64,000 bases of DNA from positions 1-64,000 of the forward strand of contig CANPNZ010000001.1 of assembly GCA_947575605.1 (NCBI GenBank), given 5' to 3'. The notes beneath the pieces were generated by a model. It saw nothing but the letters and a program-made list of their open reading frames with translations. It was not told where the DNA came from and did no database searches. This DNA comes from an uncultured Clostridium sp. GTDB lineage: Bacteria; Bacillota; Clostridia; TANB77; CAG-508. Positions 1-9,723 of this stretch are shown in pieces (the stretch's first letter is position 1; every line of letters starts with the position of its first letter). The position numbers and the translations under genes are program-made.

Positions 1-501
1 AAAGTAGATTGGATTGACAAAGTAGTACCAGTTGGAACAATAGCATATTCTAATACGAATTTAACCAATCAAAATGTAACAGCAACGATTAGCTTTAATG
101 AAGAAAATGTAAGAATCACAAATAATGACGGAAAAAATACCTATACATTTGAAAAAAACGGAGAATTTACCTTTGAATTTGTAGATAAGGCAGGAAATAA
201 GGGAACCGCAAAAGCAAGTGTAAACTGGATTAAAGATTCACCAGAGGAACCAGAAAATCCAGATAACCCAGAAAATCCAGAAAAACCAGACGAGTACAAA
301 ATAGGAGATGTAAATCAAGACGGAAAAATAACAGCAACTGATGTTCTATTTGTAAAAAGACATTTAGTAGCGGCTAAAAAACAAGAATGGATTTTAACAG
401 ATATAAAATTCAAAGCGGGCGATATTAACAAAGATGGAAAAATAACAGCAACAGACTTACTATTAATTAAAAGATTGGTACTTAGTGAAATGAAAAAATA
501 G
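1..501 (+). CDS. Dockerin-domain protein, C-terminal part (5' truncated by window)
   Basis: Frame 1 open from base 1 to TAG at 499-501; two Ca-binding dockerin repeats GDVNQDGKITATDVLFVKRHL and GDINKDGKITATDLLLIKRLVL. Confidence 0.85.
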   Translation, partial: KVDWIDKVVPVGTIAYSNTNLTNQNVTATISFNEENVRITNNDGKNTYTFEKNGEFTFEFVDKAGNKGTAKASVNWIKDSPEEPENPDNPENPEKPDEYKIGDVNQDGKITATDVLFVKRHLVAAKKQEWILTDIKFKAGDINKDGKITATDLLLIKRLVLSEMKK

Positions 502-669
502 GGAAATGGTTGAAAAATAATTGGTATTTGGCGTGTTAAATTAAAATTTTATTTGCCAGTTAATGTATACTGAGGCTATAATAAGCAGAGTTTTAACAGC
601 CTTAGCATAGCCAAATATCCAATTCTTTTCTAATCAAAAGATTATGACTAAGGAAGGAATGAAATAAAA

Positions 670-1377
670 ATGAAAAAAGTAATTTCTATATTGTTAATGA
701 TAGTATTGATTATGGCTACTGTCAAAGTGCAAGCAGCTAATGACAGTTTTGGTACAAGCTTAACAACTAATAACTCACAAGCCAAAAGAGGAGATACTAT
801 TATTGTAAATATTGGTTTAAAAGATATTGCCATTGAAAGTGGAGAAAAAGGAATTGGTGCTTATACAGCGGGTATTCAATTTGACTCTTCTGTTTTGGAA
901 TATGTATCAACAGATGGTACCGACAAATGGGAAGCACCATTTTATCAAGATGGATTGATTACGTCCAATACAAAAGATGCTGAAGTAGTAAAAACAACAC
1001 AAAGTATAGGGACCATTACTTTTAAGGTAAAAGAAAATGCAAAATTAGGAGAAACTTCGATTGCTGTAACTAATTTCTCTGGATCAACAGCAGGACCAGA
1101 TGTATTAGCTTCTAGCAATGGAACTACTAAACTAACGATTATAGATAAGAATGGTGGCAATAACCAAAAAGAAGATTTAGAAAACAATGGAAACAAGCAG
1201 GATTCAGAAAACGATAAAACACAAAACAAAATAGATACCGTATCTGGACAAAATAGTGTATTACCTAAAACAGGAAAACAACAAAATCCATTTTTAATGA
1301 TATTATATACATTAATAGGATTAAGCATAATAGGTGTAATAGGATTCGTCTATTTATTAAAAAAGAAAGATAATTAG
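670..1377 (+). CDS. Cohesin-domain surface protein with LPKTG sortase signal
   Basis: Signal peptide, cohesin-like beta domain (AGIQFDSSVLEYVS...GTITFKVKENAKLGETSIAV), C-terminal LPKTG + TM + KKK. Confidence 0.8.
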   Translation: MKKVISILLMIVLIMATVKVQAANDSFGTSLTTNNSQAKRGDTIIVNIGLKDIAIESGEKGIGAYTAGIQFDSSVLEYVSTDGTDKWEAPFYQDGLITSNTKDAEVVKTTQSIGTITFKVKENAKLGETSIAVTNFSGSTAGPDVLASSNGTTKLTIIDKNGGNNQKEDLENNGNKQDSENDKTQNKIDTVSGQNSVLPKTGKQQNPFLMILYTLIGLSIIGVIGFVYLLKKKDN

Positions 1378-1393
1378 ATAAAATGAAAAAGGT

Positions 1394-1430
1394 AAGACAG
1401 TTAGCAATTGATAAGATCTAACTGTCTTTT
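1394..1430 (+). terminator. Rho-independent terminator
   Basis: aagacagttag...ctaactgtctttt hairpin after the cohesin gene. Confidence 0.7.
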
Positions 1431-1478
1431 AAATGGAAAAAGGTTGAAAAAAATTTGTGTCTTTAGGAAGGAATTAGA

Positions 1479-2117
1479 TTGAAAATGGATAAGGGAGAAA
1501 AAAAGTTAATTTGTTTCTTATTAATTGCAATTATAATAGGTTCCAGTATATTAATTTTTAAAATTAGCAGAGAACCGAAATATGATGAAGCTTTATATGA
1601 GGAAATATATTCAGAATATGAAGAAATATTGGCAAAAGAAAATGCAACTGATACGAATGAAAACGAAAATAATACACTTGAGAAGGACAATACCATTTAT
1701 ATGAAGGTCAATTCAAAAGGGCAGAAATATAGAGTTGCTGGACAGATTAATATTCCTAAAATAAGTATAAATTATCCAATTGTGTATGAAACATCAGACG
1801 AATATTTGAAAATTGCTCCGACAAAATTATCTGGACCAGATATCAATGAACCAGGAAATGTAACAATCGTAGGACATAATTATAAAAATAATGAATTTTT
1901 TAGTAGATTAGCAGAATTAGAAAATAATGATAAAGTAAATTTATTAGATAATACAGGTAAGAGGGTTAGTTATTTGGTATACGATAAATATGAGGTACCA
2001 GAAACAGATTTGAGTTGTACCAATCAAAATACGAATGGAGAAAGAGAAGTGACTTTGATTACTTGTACAAATAAAAAGAATAATAGATTGGTAGTGAAAT
2101 GTAAAGCTATGACTTGA
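1479..2117 (+). CDS. Sortase (class D-like)
   Basis: N-terminal TM, INIPKISINYPIVYET, VGHNY, TLITCTN active-site motif. Confidence 0.85.
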   Translation: MKMDKGEKKLICFLLIAIIIGSSILIFKISREPKYDEALYEEIYSEYEEILAKENATDTNENENNTLEKDNTIYMKVNSKGQKYRVAGQINIPKISINYPIVYETSDEYLKIAPTKLSGPDINEPGNVTIVGHNYKNNEFFSRLAELENNDKVNLLDNTGKRVSYLVYDKYEVPETDLSCTNQNTNGEREVTLITCTNKKNNRLVVKCKAMT

Positions 2118-2217
2118 AAAATAAGAATTGACAAAGTTATGTAAAACTGCTATAATTTTTAAGAAGAAGTTTTGTAGAGAATATAATGCAGCGCCACTAT
2201 GGCAAAGGAGGAGCAAG

Positions 2218-2418
2218 ATGGAAAAAATGTATGATATTGTTACAAAAATTTTTGAGGAAAATGGGTTAGATCCTGAAAAAATACAGGGATTCTCGGTACC
2301 GAATGAGAGCTCTGTGACAATTACGGTACTCAATTTGTCAGTAGAATTGAAAGGCGAATTGAGAAGAAAGATTGCAGAGCAGGCTGGAATCAAAGAGGAA
2401 ACTGTCAAGTTTCTTTAA
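2218..2418 (+). CDS. Small hypothetical protein
   Basis: ORF with aaggagg RBS before ATG 2218 (annotated 2128 start is longer); followed by terminator. Confidence 0.55.
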   Translation: MEKMYDIVTKIFEENGLDPEKIQGFSVPNESSVTITVLNLSVELKGELRRKIAEQAGIKEETVKFL

Positions 2419-2429
2419 GAAGAACAGCA

Positions 2430-2467
2430 AAAAACCTCTTCCCCTATCAAGGGGGAGGGGTTTTTTT
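2430..2467 (+). terminator. Rho-independent terminator
   Basis: aaacctcttcccctatcaagggggaggggtttttttt. Confidence 0.85.
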
Positions 2468-2560
2468 CTGAAAACAAGAAAAACACTTGACAAAAACCCC
2501 TATTTTTTGATAAAAATAAGAAAGTGAAAAACCACAATCTATTATAATAAAGGAGTAATT

Positions 2561-3475
2561 ATGAAACATTTAATTGATATTCAAGATTTATCGGTAAACG
2601 AAATACAAGAATTAATTGAAGTAGCGAAAGATATCATCAGTCATAAAGAGAAATATTCTCATAAATGTGATGGTAAAAAAATAGCTACTTTATTTTTTGA
2701 ACCAAGTACCAGAACAAGACTAAGCTTCGAAGCAGCCATGATGGAATTAGGAGGGAATGTACTAGGATTTTCAGAGGCATCTTCTAGTTCTGTATCAAAA
2801 GGAGAAAGTGTAGCAGATACCATAAGAGTAGTAGGCGTTTATAGTGATATTATAGCCATGAGACATCCAAAAGAAGGAGCCCCATTAGTAGCATCACAAA
2901 AATCGACGGTACCAATTATTAATGCAGGAGATGGAGGACACAACCACCCAACCCAAACTTTAACGGATTTATTAACCATTCATTGCGAAAAAAATAGATT
3001 GGATAATTTAACCATAGGACTTTGTGGCGACTTGAAATTTGGTAGAACGGTACATTCGTTAATTACGGCTATGGCAAGGTATAAAAATATAAAGTTTGTT
3101 TTAATTTCGCCAAAAGAACTTGTTATTCCAGAATATCTAAAAAAAGAAGTGTTAGAGAAAAATAATATGGAATATTGCGAAACAACAGATATCGAAGAAT
3201 ATATGGATCAATTAGATGTGTTATATATGACAAGAGTTCAAAAAGAAAGATTTTTCAATGAAGATGATTATATTCGATTAAAAGATTACTATATTTTGAA
3301 TAAAGAAAAATTAGAAAAAGCAAAAGAGGAATTATGTATTATGCATCCATTACCTAGAGTAAACGAAATCGCAACAGATGTCGATGAGGATAAAAGAGCA
3401 TGTTATTTTAAACAAGCAGAGTATGGAAAATATATTAGAATGGCTCTTATTTTGAAATTATTGGAGGTAAAATAG
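2561..3475 (+). CDS. pyrB: Aspartate carbamoyltransferase catalytic subunit
   Basis: [44 protein letters not shown]. Confidence 0.97.
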   Translation: MKHLIDIQDLSVNEIQELIEVAKDIISHKEKYSHKCDGKKIATLFFEPSTRTRLSFEAAMMELGGNVLGFSEASSSSVSKGESVADTIRVVGVYSDIIAMRHPKEGAPLVASQKSTVPIINAGDGGHNHPTQTLTDLLTIHCEKNRLDNLTIGLCGDLKFGRTVHSLITAMARYKNIKFVLISPKELVIPEYLKKEVLEKNNMEYCETTDIEEYMDQLDVLYMTRVQKERFFNEDDYIRLKDYYILNKEKLEKAKEELCIMHPLPRVNEIATDVDEDKRACYFKQAEYGKYIRMALILKLLEVK

Positions 3476-3892
3476 ATGAAAATAGATAGTATCAAAAATG
3501 GAATTGTAATTGATCACATTCGTGCTAAAAAAGGAATGGAAATATATGAGGCATTAAAATTGAAAGATTTGGATTGTTCGGTTGCTATTATAACCAATGC
3601 TAAAAGTGAAAAGATGGGAAGAAAAGATATTATTAAGATTGACAAAGAGATGGAAATTAATATGGATGTAATTGGTTTTATTGAACCAAATGCTACTATT
3701 AATGTGGTAAAAGATGATAAATTAGTAGATAAATATAATGTACAATTACCCGAAAAGGTTGTTAATATTGCAAGATGCCAAAATCCAAGATGTATTACAT
3801 CCATAGAGAAAGATTTAGACCAAATCTTTACGTTGACAGATAAAGAACATCAAGTGTATCGTTGCCAATATTGTGAGATGAGTTTAAAATAG
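3476..3892 (+). CDS. pyrI: Aspartate carbamoyltransferase regulatory subunit
   Basis: IKNGIVIDHI...CQNPRCITS...YRCQYCE zinc site; follows pyrB. Confidence 0.95.
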   Translation: MKIDSIKNGIVIDHIRAKKGMEIYEALKLKDLDCSVAIITNAKSEKMGRKDIIKIDKEMEINMDVIGFIEPNATINVVKDDKLVDKYNVQLPEKVVNIARCQNPRCITSIEKDLDQIFTLTDKEHQVYRCQYCEMSLK

Positions 3893-3894
3893 AA

Positions 3895-3945
3895 TAAAAC
3901 AGAAAATCTTCTAATAAGATATATTAGGGGATTTTCTGTTTTAAA
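3895..3945 (+). terminator. Rho-independent terminator
   Basis: aaacagaaaatc...gattttctgtttt inverted repeat directly after pyrI. Confidence 0.6.
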
Positions 3946-3958
3946 CTATTTTTACCAT

Positions 3959-4171
3959 ACACAACTCAAGTTTTTTAAAAGATAATGATTAAAAAATAGT
4001 AAACAAGCTTAGTACCAGCTAATCTTTGCACAAATTCTAAATAAATTTTTTGGCACCCTTCCATCAATAGATGAACTCTTTCCAAAAAATTTATTAAGAA
4101 TTTATAGCTTGATTACTCTCCATCGCTTGATTTTCCTATTTTTAATGATTAGCTTTTGAAAAACAACTGTG
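3959..4171. repeat. Long intergenic hairpin element, family C copy 1
   Basis: Imperfect outer arms (ACAACT...TTAAAAGATAATGATTAAAAAATAG / CTATTTTTAATGATTAGCTTTTG...CAACTG) enclosing an inner stem (AAATTCTAAATAAATTTTTTGG / CCAAAAAATTTATTAAGAATTT) and core CCTTCCATCAATAGATGAACTCTTTCC; related core at 46175-46358. Confidence 0.6.
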
Positions 4172-4306
4172 AATGTAACATAGAGAGACGTATTTTGTTA
4201 AAAAAATCTTTTAAAAAACTATACAAAAAGCTAAATTAGTTATATAATGTAAAAAATTGAAGTTAGTTGAACTTTCCTAGAATATAAAATGAAGGGATGG
4301 ATAAAA

Positions 4307-5776
4307 ATGAAATTAAAAGAAATGTTAGTAGGATTAGAAGGACTAAAAGTAAAAGGCGATTTAGAGATAGAAATTAAAGAAATTGAAAATAATTCTAAGA
4401 ACGTAAAAAAAGGATATTTATTTATTGCCATAAAAGGATTTGATGTAGACGGTCATCAATATATTGAAAGTGCTATCAAAAAAGGAGCAACCGCAGTCAT
4501 GATAGAAGAGGGATGTGATGTCAAAGCTTTAGCCATACCAGAAGGAATTACGATTGTTATGGCTAAAAATACCAGAGAAGCTATGGCAATTGTATCTAGT
4601 AATTTTTATGGAAATCCATCCAGAAAATTTAAGTTAATCGGTGTGACAGGAACGAAAGGAAAAACAACCACCACTTATATGATAAAAGAAATTTTAGAAA
4701 AAGCAGGGAAAAAAGTTGGATTAATTGGAACGATTGCTATATACCGTAATGGTAAAAAGATAAAAGATAGTGATAGAACAACACCAGAAAGTATAGAATT
4801 ACAAAGAGAATTTGCGGAAATGGTAGCAGATGGCGTAGAAGTTGTAGTTATGGAAGTATCTTCACAAAGTCTAAAATTGCACAGAGTAGATGGCTGTGAA
4901 TTTGATATGGTATTATTTACAAACTTTTCCGAAGATCATATTAGTCCAAAAGAACATCCAGATATGCAAGACTATTTCCAATCAAAACTAAAGTTATTCC
5001 AAATGTGTAAAACAGGAATTACCAACGCAGATGATTTGTATGGAGCCAAGATACCAAGACTATTTCCAGATAACCATATCGTAACTTATGGAATTGATAA
5101 CTTTGCTAATGTATTAGCAAAAGATATTACCATTACCAATTCTTATGTCGATTTTAAAGTAAAAGTAACAGATAGAAATGAGAGAGTTAAAACATGTATA
5201 CCAGGTAGATTTAGTGTGTATAATTCATTAGCTGCTATTTGTGTTGCTCAAAAATTTGGAATATCTCCAGAGGTAGTAAAAGAAGCTTTGGTAACAGTAA
5301 GAGTTCCGGGAAGATCCGAATTAGTGGATAATAAAAAAGAAATTCCAATTATGATAGATTATGCTCATTCTCCAGAGAGTTTAGAAAATATATTACAAGC
5401 CGTAAAAAGTTATACCAGAGGAAAGGTCATATCAGTATTTGGTTGCGGTGGAGATAGAGATAGTGGAAAAAGACCAATTATGGGAGAAATATCAGGAAGA
5501 ATTGCTGATTTTACTTTTATTACATCTGATAATCCAAGAACAGAAGACCCACAAAAAATCGTAGAACAAATAGAAGAAGGAATAAAAAAGACAAAAGGAA
5601 AGTATAAAGTGGTTGTAGATCGAACAGAAGCGATTAAAGAAGCAATTCAAATGGCAACGAAAAGAGATATTATTATTCTTGCTGGTAAAGGTCATGAGCC
5701 ATATCAAGAGATCAATGGGGAGAAATATCCATATGATGAAAGAATTATTGTAAATGAGATTATGGAGCAATTATAA
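4307..5776 (+). CDS. murE: UDP-N-acetylmuramyl-tripeptide synthetase
   Basis: GVTGTKGKTTTTYMIKEIL, TSDNPRTEDP, AGKGHEPYQ. Confidence 0.96.
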   Translation: MKLKEMLVGLEGLKVKGDLEIEIKEIENNSKNVKKGYLFIAIKGFDVDGHQYIESAIKKGATAVMIEEGCDVKALAIPEGITIVMAKNTREAMAIVSSNFYGNPSRKFKLIGVTGTKGKTTTTYMIKEILEKAGKKVGLIGTIAIYRNGKKIKDSDRTTPESIELQREFAEMVADGVEVVVMEVSSQSLKLHRVDGCEFDMVLFTNFSEDHISPKEHPDMQDYFQSKLKLFQMCKTGITNADDLYGAKIPRLFPDNHIVTYGIDNFANVLAKDITITNSYVDFKVKVTDRNERVKTCIPGRFSVYNSLAAICVAQKFGISPEVVKEALVTVRVPGRSELVDNKKEIPIMIDYAHSPESLENILQAVKSYTRGKVISVFGCGGDRDSGKRPIMGEISGRIADFTFITSDNPRTEDPQKIVEQIEEGIKKTKGKYKVVVDRTEAIKEAIQMATKRDIIILAGKGHEPYQEINGEKYPYDERIIVNEIMEQL

Positions 5777-5782
5777 CCTATT

Positions 5783-5930
5783 GTACTTTAAGTTTATTAT
5801 TTTTTATTGGTAACTCCCAACAACGTACAGTCTGTAAATATATCATTAATAAATTTTGAGATAAAATAACAGACTGTAACTTGTTGGTCCCCCCGAATTG
5901 TTACTGCATAAAAAATAATAAACTTAAAAA
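5783..5930. repeat. Long intergenic hairpin element, family A copy 1
   Basis: Arms tttaagtttattattttttat / ataaaaaataataaacttaaa; nested ccaacaa/ttgttgg and acagtctgt/acagactgt stems; conserved ggtccccccgaattgttac. Confidence 0.65.
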
Positions 5931-5999
5931 ACATATAATATGTTAGTTTGTAGAGTGATAGCAAATGATTAAACGTTAGGAAAAGAAAGGTTTGATAAA

Positions 6000-6980
6000 A
6001 TGAGAGTAGAAACAGGTATGTTAATTACGGCATTTATAACGGCTATTGTATTAGGTTTTTTAATTATACCGATATTGAAAAAATTAAAAGTTGGTCAAAT
6101 TGAAAGAGATGATGGACCACAATCTCATTTGAAAAAGCAAGGAACCCCAACAATGGGTGGTATTATTATGATTATTACTATGATTTTAGTAGTAACTGGT
6201 ACTTACATTTTTTTAACAGCACAAGGACAAAATGAAACAGCCAATCGACTAATACCCATGTTGATACTAACCATAGGATTTGGTGTTATTGGCTTTATTG
6301 ATGATTTTAAAAAATTGGTTTTAAAAAATACAAAGGGTTTAAAACCAAGTTATAAGATGTTAGGCTTGTTGTTAATATCTGTTATCTATGTTGTTTATTT
6401 AGTAGAAGGATTACATATAGGAACGGATACATATATTCCCATTTTAAAAATATATATTAATATACCAATTTATTTTTATATTCCCTTTGCTATTATTGTT
6501 ATTTTAGCAACAACCAATGCTGTTAATCTAACAGATGGTATTGATGGACTTTCTTCTAGTGTATCAGCTATTATTATTACTTGCTTAACGGTCATAGGGA
6601 TTATGGCAGGTATGAAAGAAATTTCTATTTTTGGAAGTATTGTGATAGGAGCAACACTTGGCTTTTTAATGTTTAACTTACATCCAGCCAAAGTTTTTAT
6701 GGGCGATACGGGATCTTTACTTTTGGGAGGAGTTGTGTCTGCTATTGCTTTGTATTTAAAGATGCCATTGTTATTGATAGTAATTGCGTTAATACCTGTA
6801 TTGGAAACACTTTCTGTTATGATTCAAGTTGTGTATTTTAAGAAAACGGGAAAGAGGTTTTTCAAAATGGCACCATTGCACCATCATTTTGAGTTGCAAG
6901 GTTGGAAGGAAAGTAAAGTGGTAATTGTTTTTAGCTTAGTTACTTTAATTTTAAGTGTTATTGGTTTAAAGCTAATATAG
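6000..6980 (+). CDS. mraY: Phospho-N-acetylmuramoyl-pentapeptide-transferase
   Basis: GTPTMGGI, NAVNLTDGIDGLSS, MGDTGSLLLGG, APLHHHFEL. Confidence 0.97.
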   Translation: MRVETGMLITAFITAIVLGFLIIPILKKLKVGQIERDDGPQSHLKKQGTPTMGGIIMIITMILVVTGTYIFLTAQGQNETANRLIPMLILTIGFGVIGFIDDFKKLVLKNTKGLKPSYKMLGLLLISVIYVVYLVEGLHIGTDTYIPILKIYINIPIYFYIPFAIIVILATTNAVNLTDGIDGLSSSVSAIIITCLTVIGIMAGMKEISIFGSIVIGATLGFLMFNLHPAKVFMGDTGSLLLGGVVSAIALYLKMPLLLIVIALIPVLETLSVMIQVVYFKKTGKRFFKMAPLHHHFELQGWKESKVVIVFSLVTLILSVIGLKLI

Positions 6981-7100
6981 AAGGTTACTATTCAGTATAT
7001 AATATCAATTTAAGATAATTATATTATTTTAAAACATTATGGTTAGCATTTGAAAACTTAAATAGAATAGTAAGAATAAATAGGAAGGAAAGAGTTTTGA

Positions 7101-8242
7101 ATGGCAAAAGCAAAAAAGAGAAAAGAAAAAAGTTTTTCAAGTTTTTTGAATAATCCAATTGATTTCACGTTATTAATTACCATATTATTGTTGCTTTCAA
7201 TTGGTCTAGTAATGGTATTATCAGCCAGTTCACCTTCAGCCTTAGCAGAAAGTGGTGATAGTTATTCTTATTTTTCAAAACAATTAATATTTGCTATTTT
7301 GGGAATTGTAGCTATGCTATTTATATCAAAAATAGATTATCGTTTTTATCAAAAATTTTATAAACATGCCTGGTGGGTATCACTGATTTTACTAGCACTT
7401 GTATTATTAGCAGGAAGAACTGTAAATGGAGCCAAAAGATGGATCTATGTAACAGAAACTTTGTCATTTCAACCATCAGAAGCAGTAAAAATATTAATGA
7501 TCATATTCTATGCAGGAATTTTAATGAAAAATCGAGATCAATTAGAATCATATGGAAAAGGTTTTATCAAGCATATCTGTTTGTTAGCTCCTATTATAGG
7601 TCTGTTGCTATTACAACCCCATTTTAGTGCCTCTATTGTTATCATAGGAATTTGTTCCGTTATGATGATTATGGCAGGTTGTAAATTTTTACACTTTATA
7701 GGAACAGGAGTAGTAGTTGGTGTACCTGCTATAATTGCATTAGTATTATTAGAATCCTACCGATTAAAAAGAGTTATTACCTTTTTAGACCCATGGCAGG
7801 ATGCGACAGGAGATGGGTGGCAAGTAATACAAAGTTTGTATGCCATAGGATCGCGGAGGATTATTTGGAGCAGGATTAGGAGACAGTAAGCAAAAGTTTT
7901 TATATATACCAGAACCACACAATGACTTTATATTTTCTATTTTAGGAGAAGAATTAGGATTTATAGGGTGTGCGATTGTTTTACTATTGTTTGCCATTTT
8001 TATATGGAGAGGTGTTTTAATTGCCATGAGAGCACCAGACATGTTTGGAAGTTTAGTAGCGATTGGAATAACAGCATTAGTAGCTATCCAAGTAATTATT
8101 AATGTAGCGGTTGTAACATCTTCTATGCCAGCAACAGGAATGCCATTACCATTCTTTAGTTACCGGCGGAACAGCATTATTTATTTTACTATGTGAAATG
8201 GGAGTCTTGCTCAATATATCCAGAGCAGGCGCAAAATCATAA
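7101..8242 (+). CDS. FtsW/SpoVE-family SEDS glycosyltransferase, one gene requiring two +1 frameshifts (CGG at 7854 and 8164)
   Basis: Frame 0 to ...SLYAIGS; C at 7854 skipped -> [35 protein letters not shown]; C at 8164 skipped -> FFSYGGTALFILLCEMGVLLNISRAGAKS*; lies between mraY and murG. Confidence 0.93.
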
Positions 8243-8460
8243 TGTGCCACTGGGGACGGACCTTTTTGGCAACTATAATGTTTAGTATTATTTAGATTGT
8301 ATGGTATATAAAAATTTCGTTCCTTACTGGTCGAACAAATCATATAAAACAATAAGTTATATTTCATAAATAGAAAAGTTAATCCGTTTTTTTATATACG
8401 ATACAATCTAATAAAAAAATAAATGGGAAATTGCCAAAAAGGTCCGTCCCCAATGGCACA
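8243..8460. repeat. REP/MITE-like element with inverted termini
   Basis: tgtgccactggggacggacctttttggca (8243-8271) and inverted tgccaaaaaggtccgtccccaatggcaca (8432-8460), plus internal attgtat/atacaat pairing. Confidence 0.75.
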
Positions 8461-8502
8461 AATGGCAACATTCCCAAATCTCTAGAGCAAAAGGAGAGAA
8501 AA

Positions 8503-9618
8503 ATGAGAGTAATTATTGCAGCAGCTGGAACAGCTGGACATATCAATCCAGGAATAGCCATAGCTAATAAGATAAAACAGGAAGAAAGCAATTCAAAAAT
8601 TGTATTTATAGGAACTACGAGAGGATTAGAAAATGACTTAGTTCCAAAAGCGGGTTATGAATTAAAAACAATTCATGCTTATGGTTTAAGTAAAAAGCTT
8701 TCACTGGATAATCTAAAAAAGATGTATAAGACATTAAAAGGATATGGAGAAGCGAAAAAGATAATACAAGAATTTAAACCAGATATTGTGATTGGTACAG
8801 GTGGCTATATATGTGGAGCTACTATTTCGGCAGCACATAGTTTAAAAATACCAACTATGTTACATGAAAGTAATGCTTTTCCAGGAAAAGCCGTTAAGAT
8901 GTTAGCGAAAAAAACGGATACGATTTTAGTTTCTTTCGAAGATGCGATTCCAAGAATAACAAAGGCGCGAAAGGTAGTGTATACAGGCACACCCGTAAAA
9001 ATAAAGAAACAAACTTATGGTGAACAGGAAAAAAATAGAATTTTAAAAGAAGTGGGATTGAATCAAACAAAGCCAATTGTAATCGTATCTGGAGGAAGTC
9101 AAGGTGCTCAAAAGATTAATGAAGCAATGGTTGAAATCATTAAAAATAAATGGAATAAAGGTTATCAAATGATTTGGGCGGCAGGTCCTAAACAATTTGA
9201 TGGAATCAAAGAAAGTTTAGAAAATCTATCTATTAATATAAACCATATAGAAGGCATGAAAATTATGCCATATATTTATAATATGGAAGAAATTATGAAT
9301 GTAGCTGATATGGCAATTGGAAGAGCAGGCGCCATGACAGTAACCGAAATTGCTAATTTAGGGAAACCAGCTATTCTTGTGCCACTTCCTAATGTAAGTC
9401 ATAATCATCAGTTATACAATGCAAAGGTTTTAGAAAAAATAGGAGCAGCCAAGATTATAGTAAATGAAGAATTGACAGGTGAAAAGTTAAATAGCCAAAT
9501 ACAAGAAATCATAACAGATAAATCGAAAATGCAAAAGATGGGAGAAAACGCACTTAAAGTTTCCAATCATATGGTGGAAGATAAAATTTATCAAGAAATT
9601 AAAAAGTTGGTGAATTAA
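8503..9618 (+). CDS. murG: UDP-GlcNAc:undecaprenyl-PP-MurNAc-pentapeptide GlcNAc transferase
   Basis: AAAGTAGHINPGIAIA, GTGGYICG, HESNAFPG, SGGSQGAQKIN; RBS aaggagag before ATG 8503. Confidence 0.96.
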   Translation: MRVIIAAAGTAGHINPGIAIANKIKQEESNSKIVFIGTTRGLENDLVPKAGYELKTIHAYGLSKKLSLDNLKKMYKTLKGYGEAKKIIQEFKPDIVIGTGGYICGATISAAHSLKIPTMLHESNAFPGKAVKMLAKKTDTILVSFEDAIPRITKARKVVYTGTPVKIKKQTYGEQEKNRILKEVGLNQTKPIVIVSGGSQGAQKINEAMVEIIKNKWNKGYQMIWAAGPKQFDGIKESLENLSININHIEGMKIMPYIYNMEEIMNVADMAIGRAGAMTVTEIANLGKPAILVPLPNVSHNHQLYNAKVLEKIGAAKIIVNEELTGEKLNSQIQEIITDKSKMQKMGENALKVSNHMVEDKIYQEIKKLVN

Positions 9619-9723
9619 AAAATAGTAGATGCTTAAGGATTACCTCTTTTATTCTTAGGTTAAACTTAGGCATTTACAAAAGGAATAAAAATTAACAGTT
9701 ATAAGGAAAAGGAATTAGAGAAA

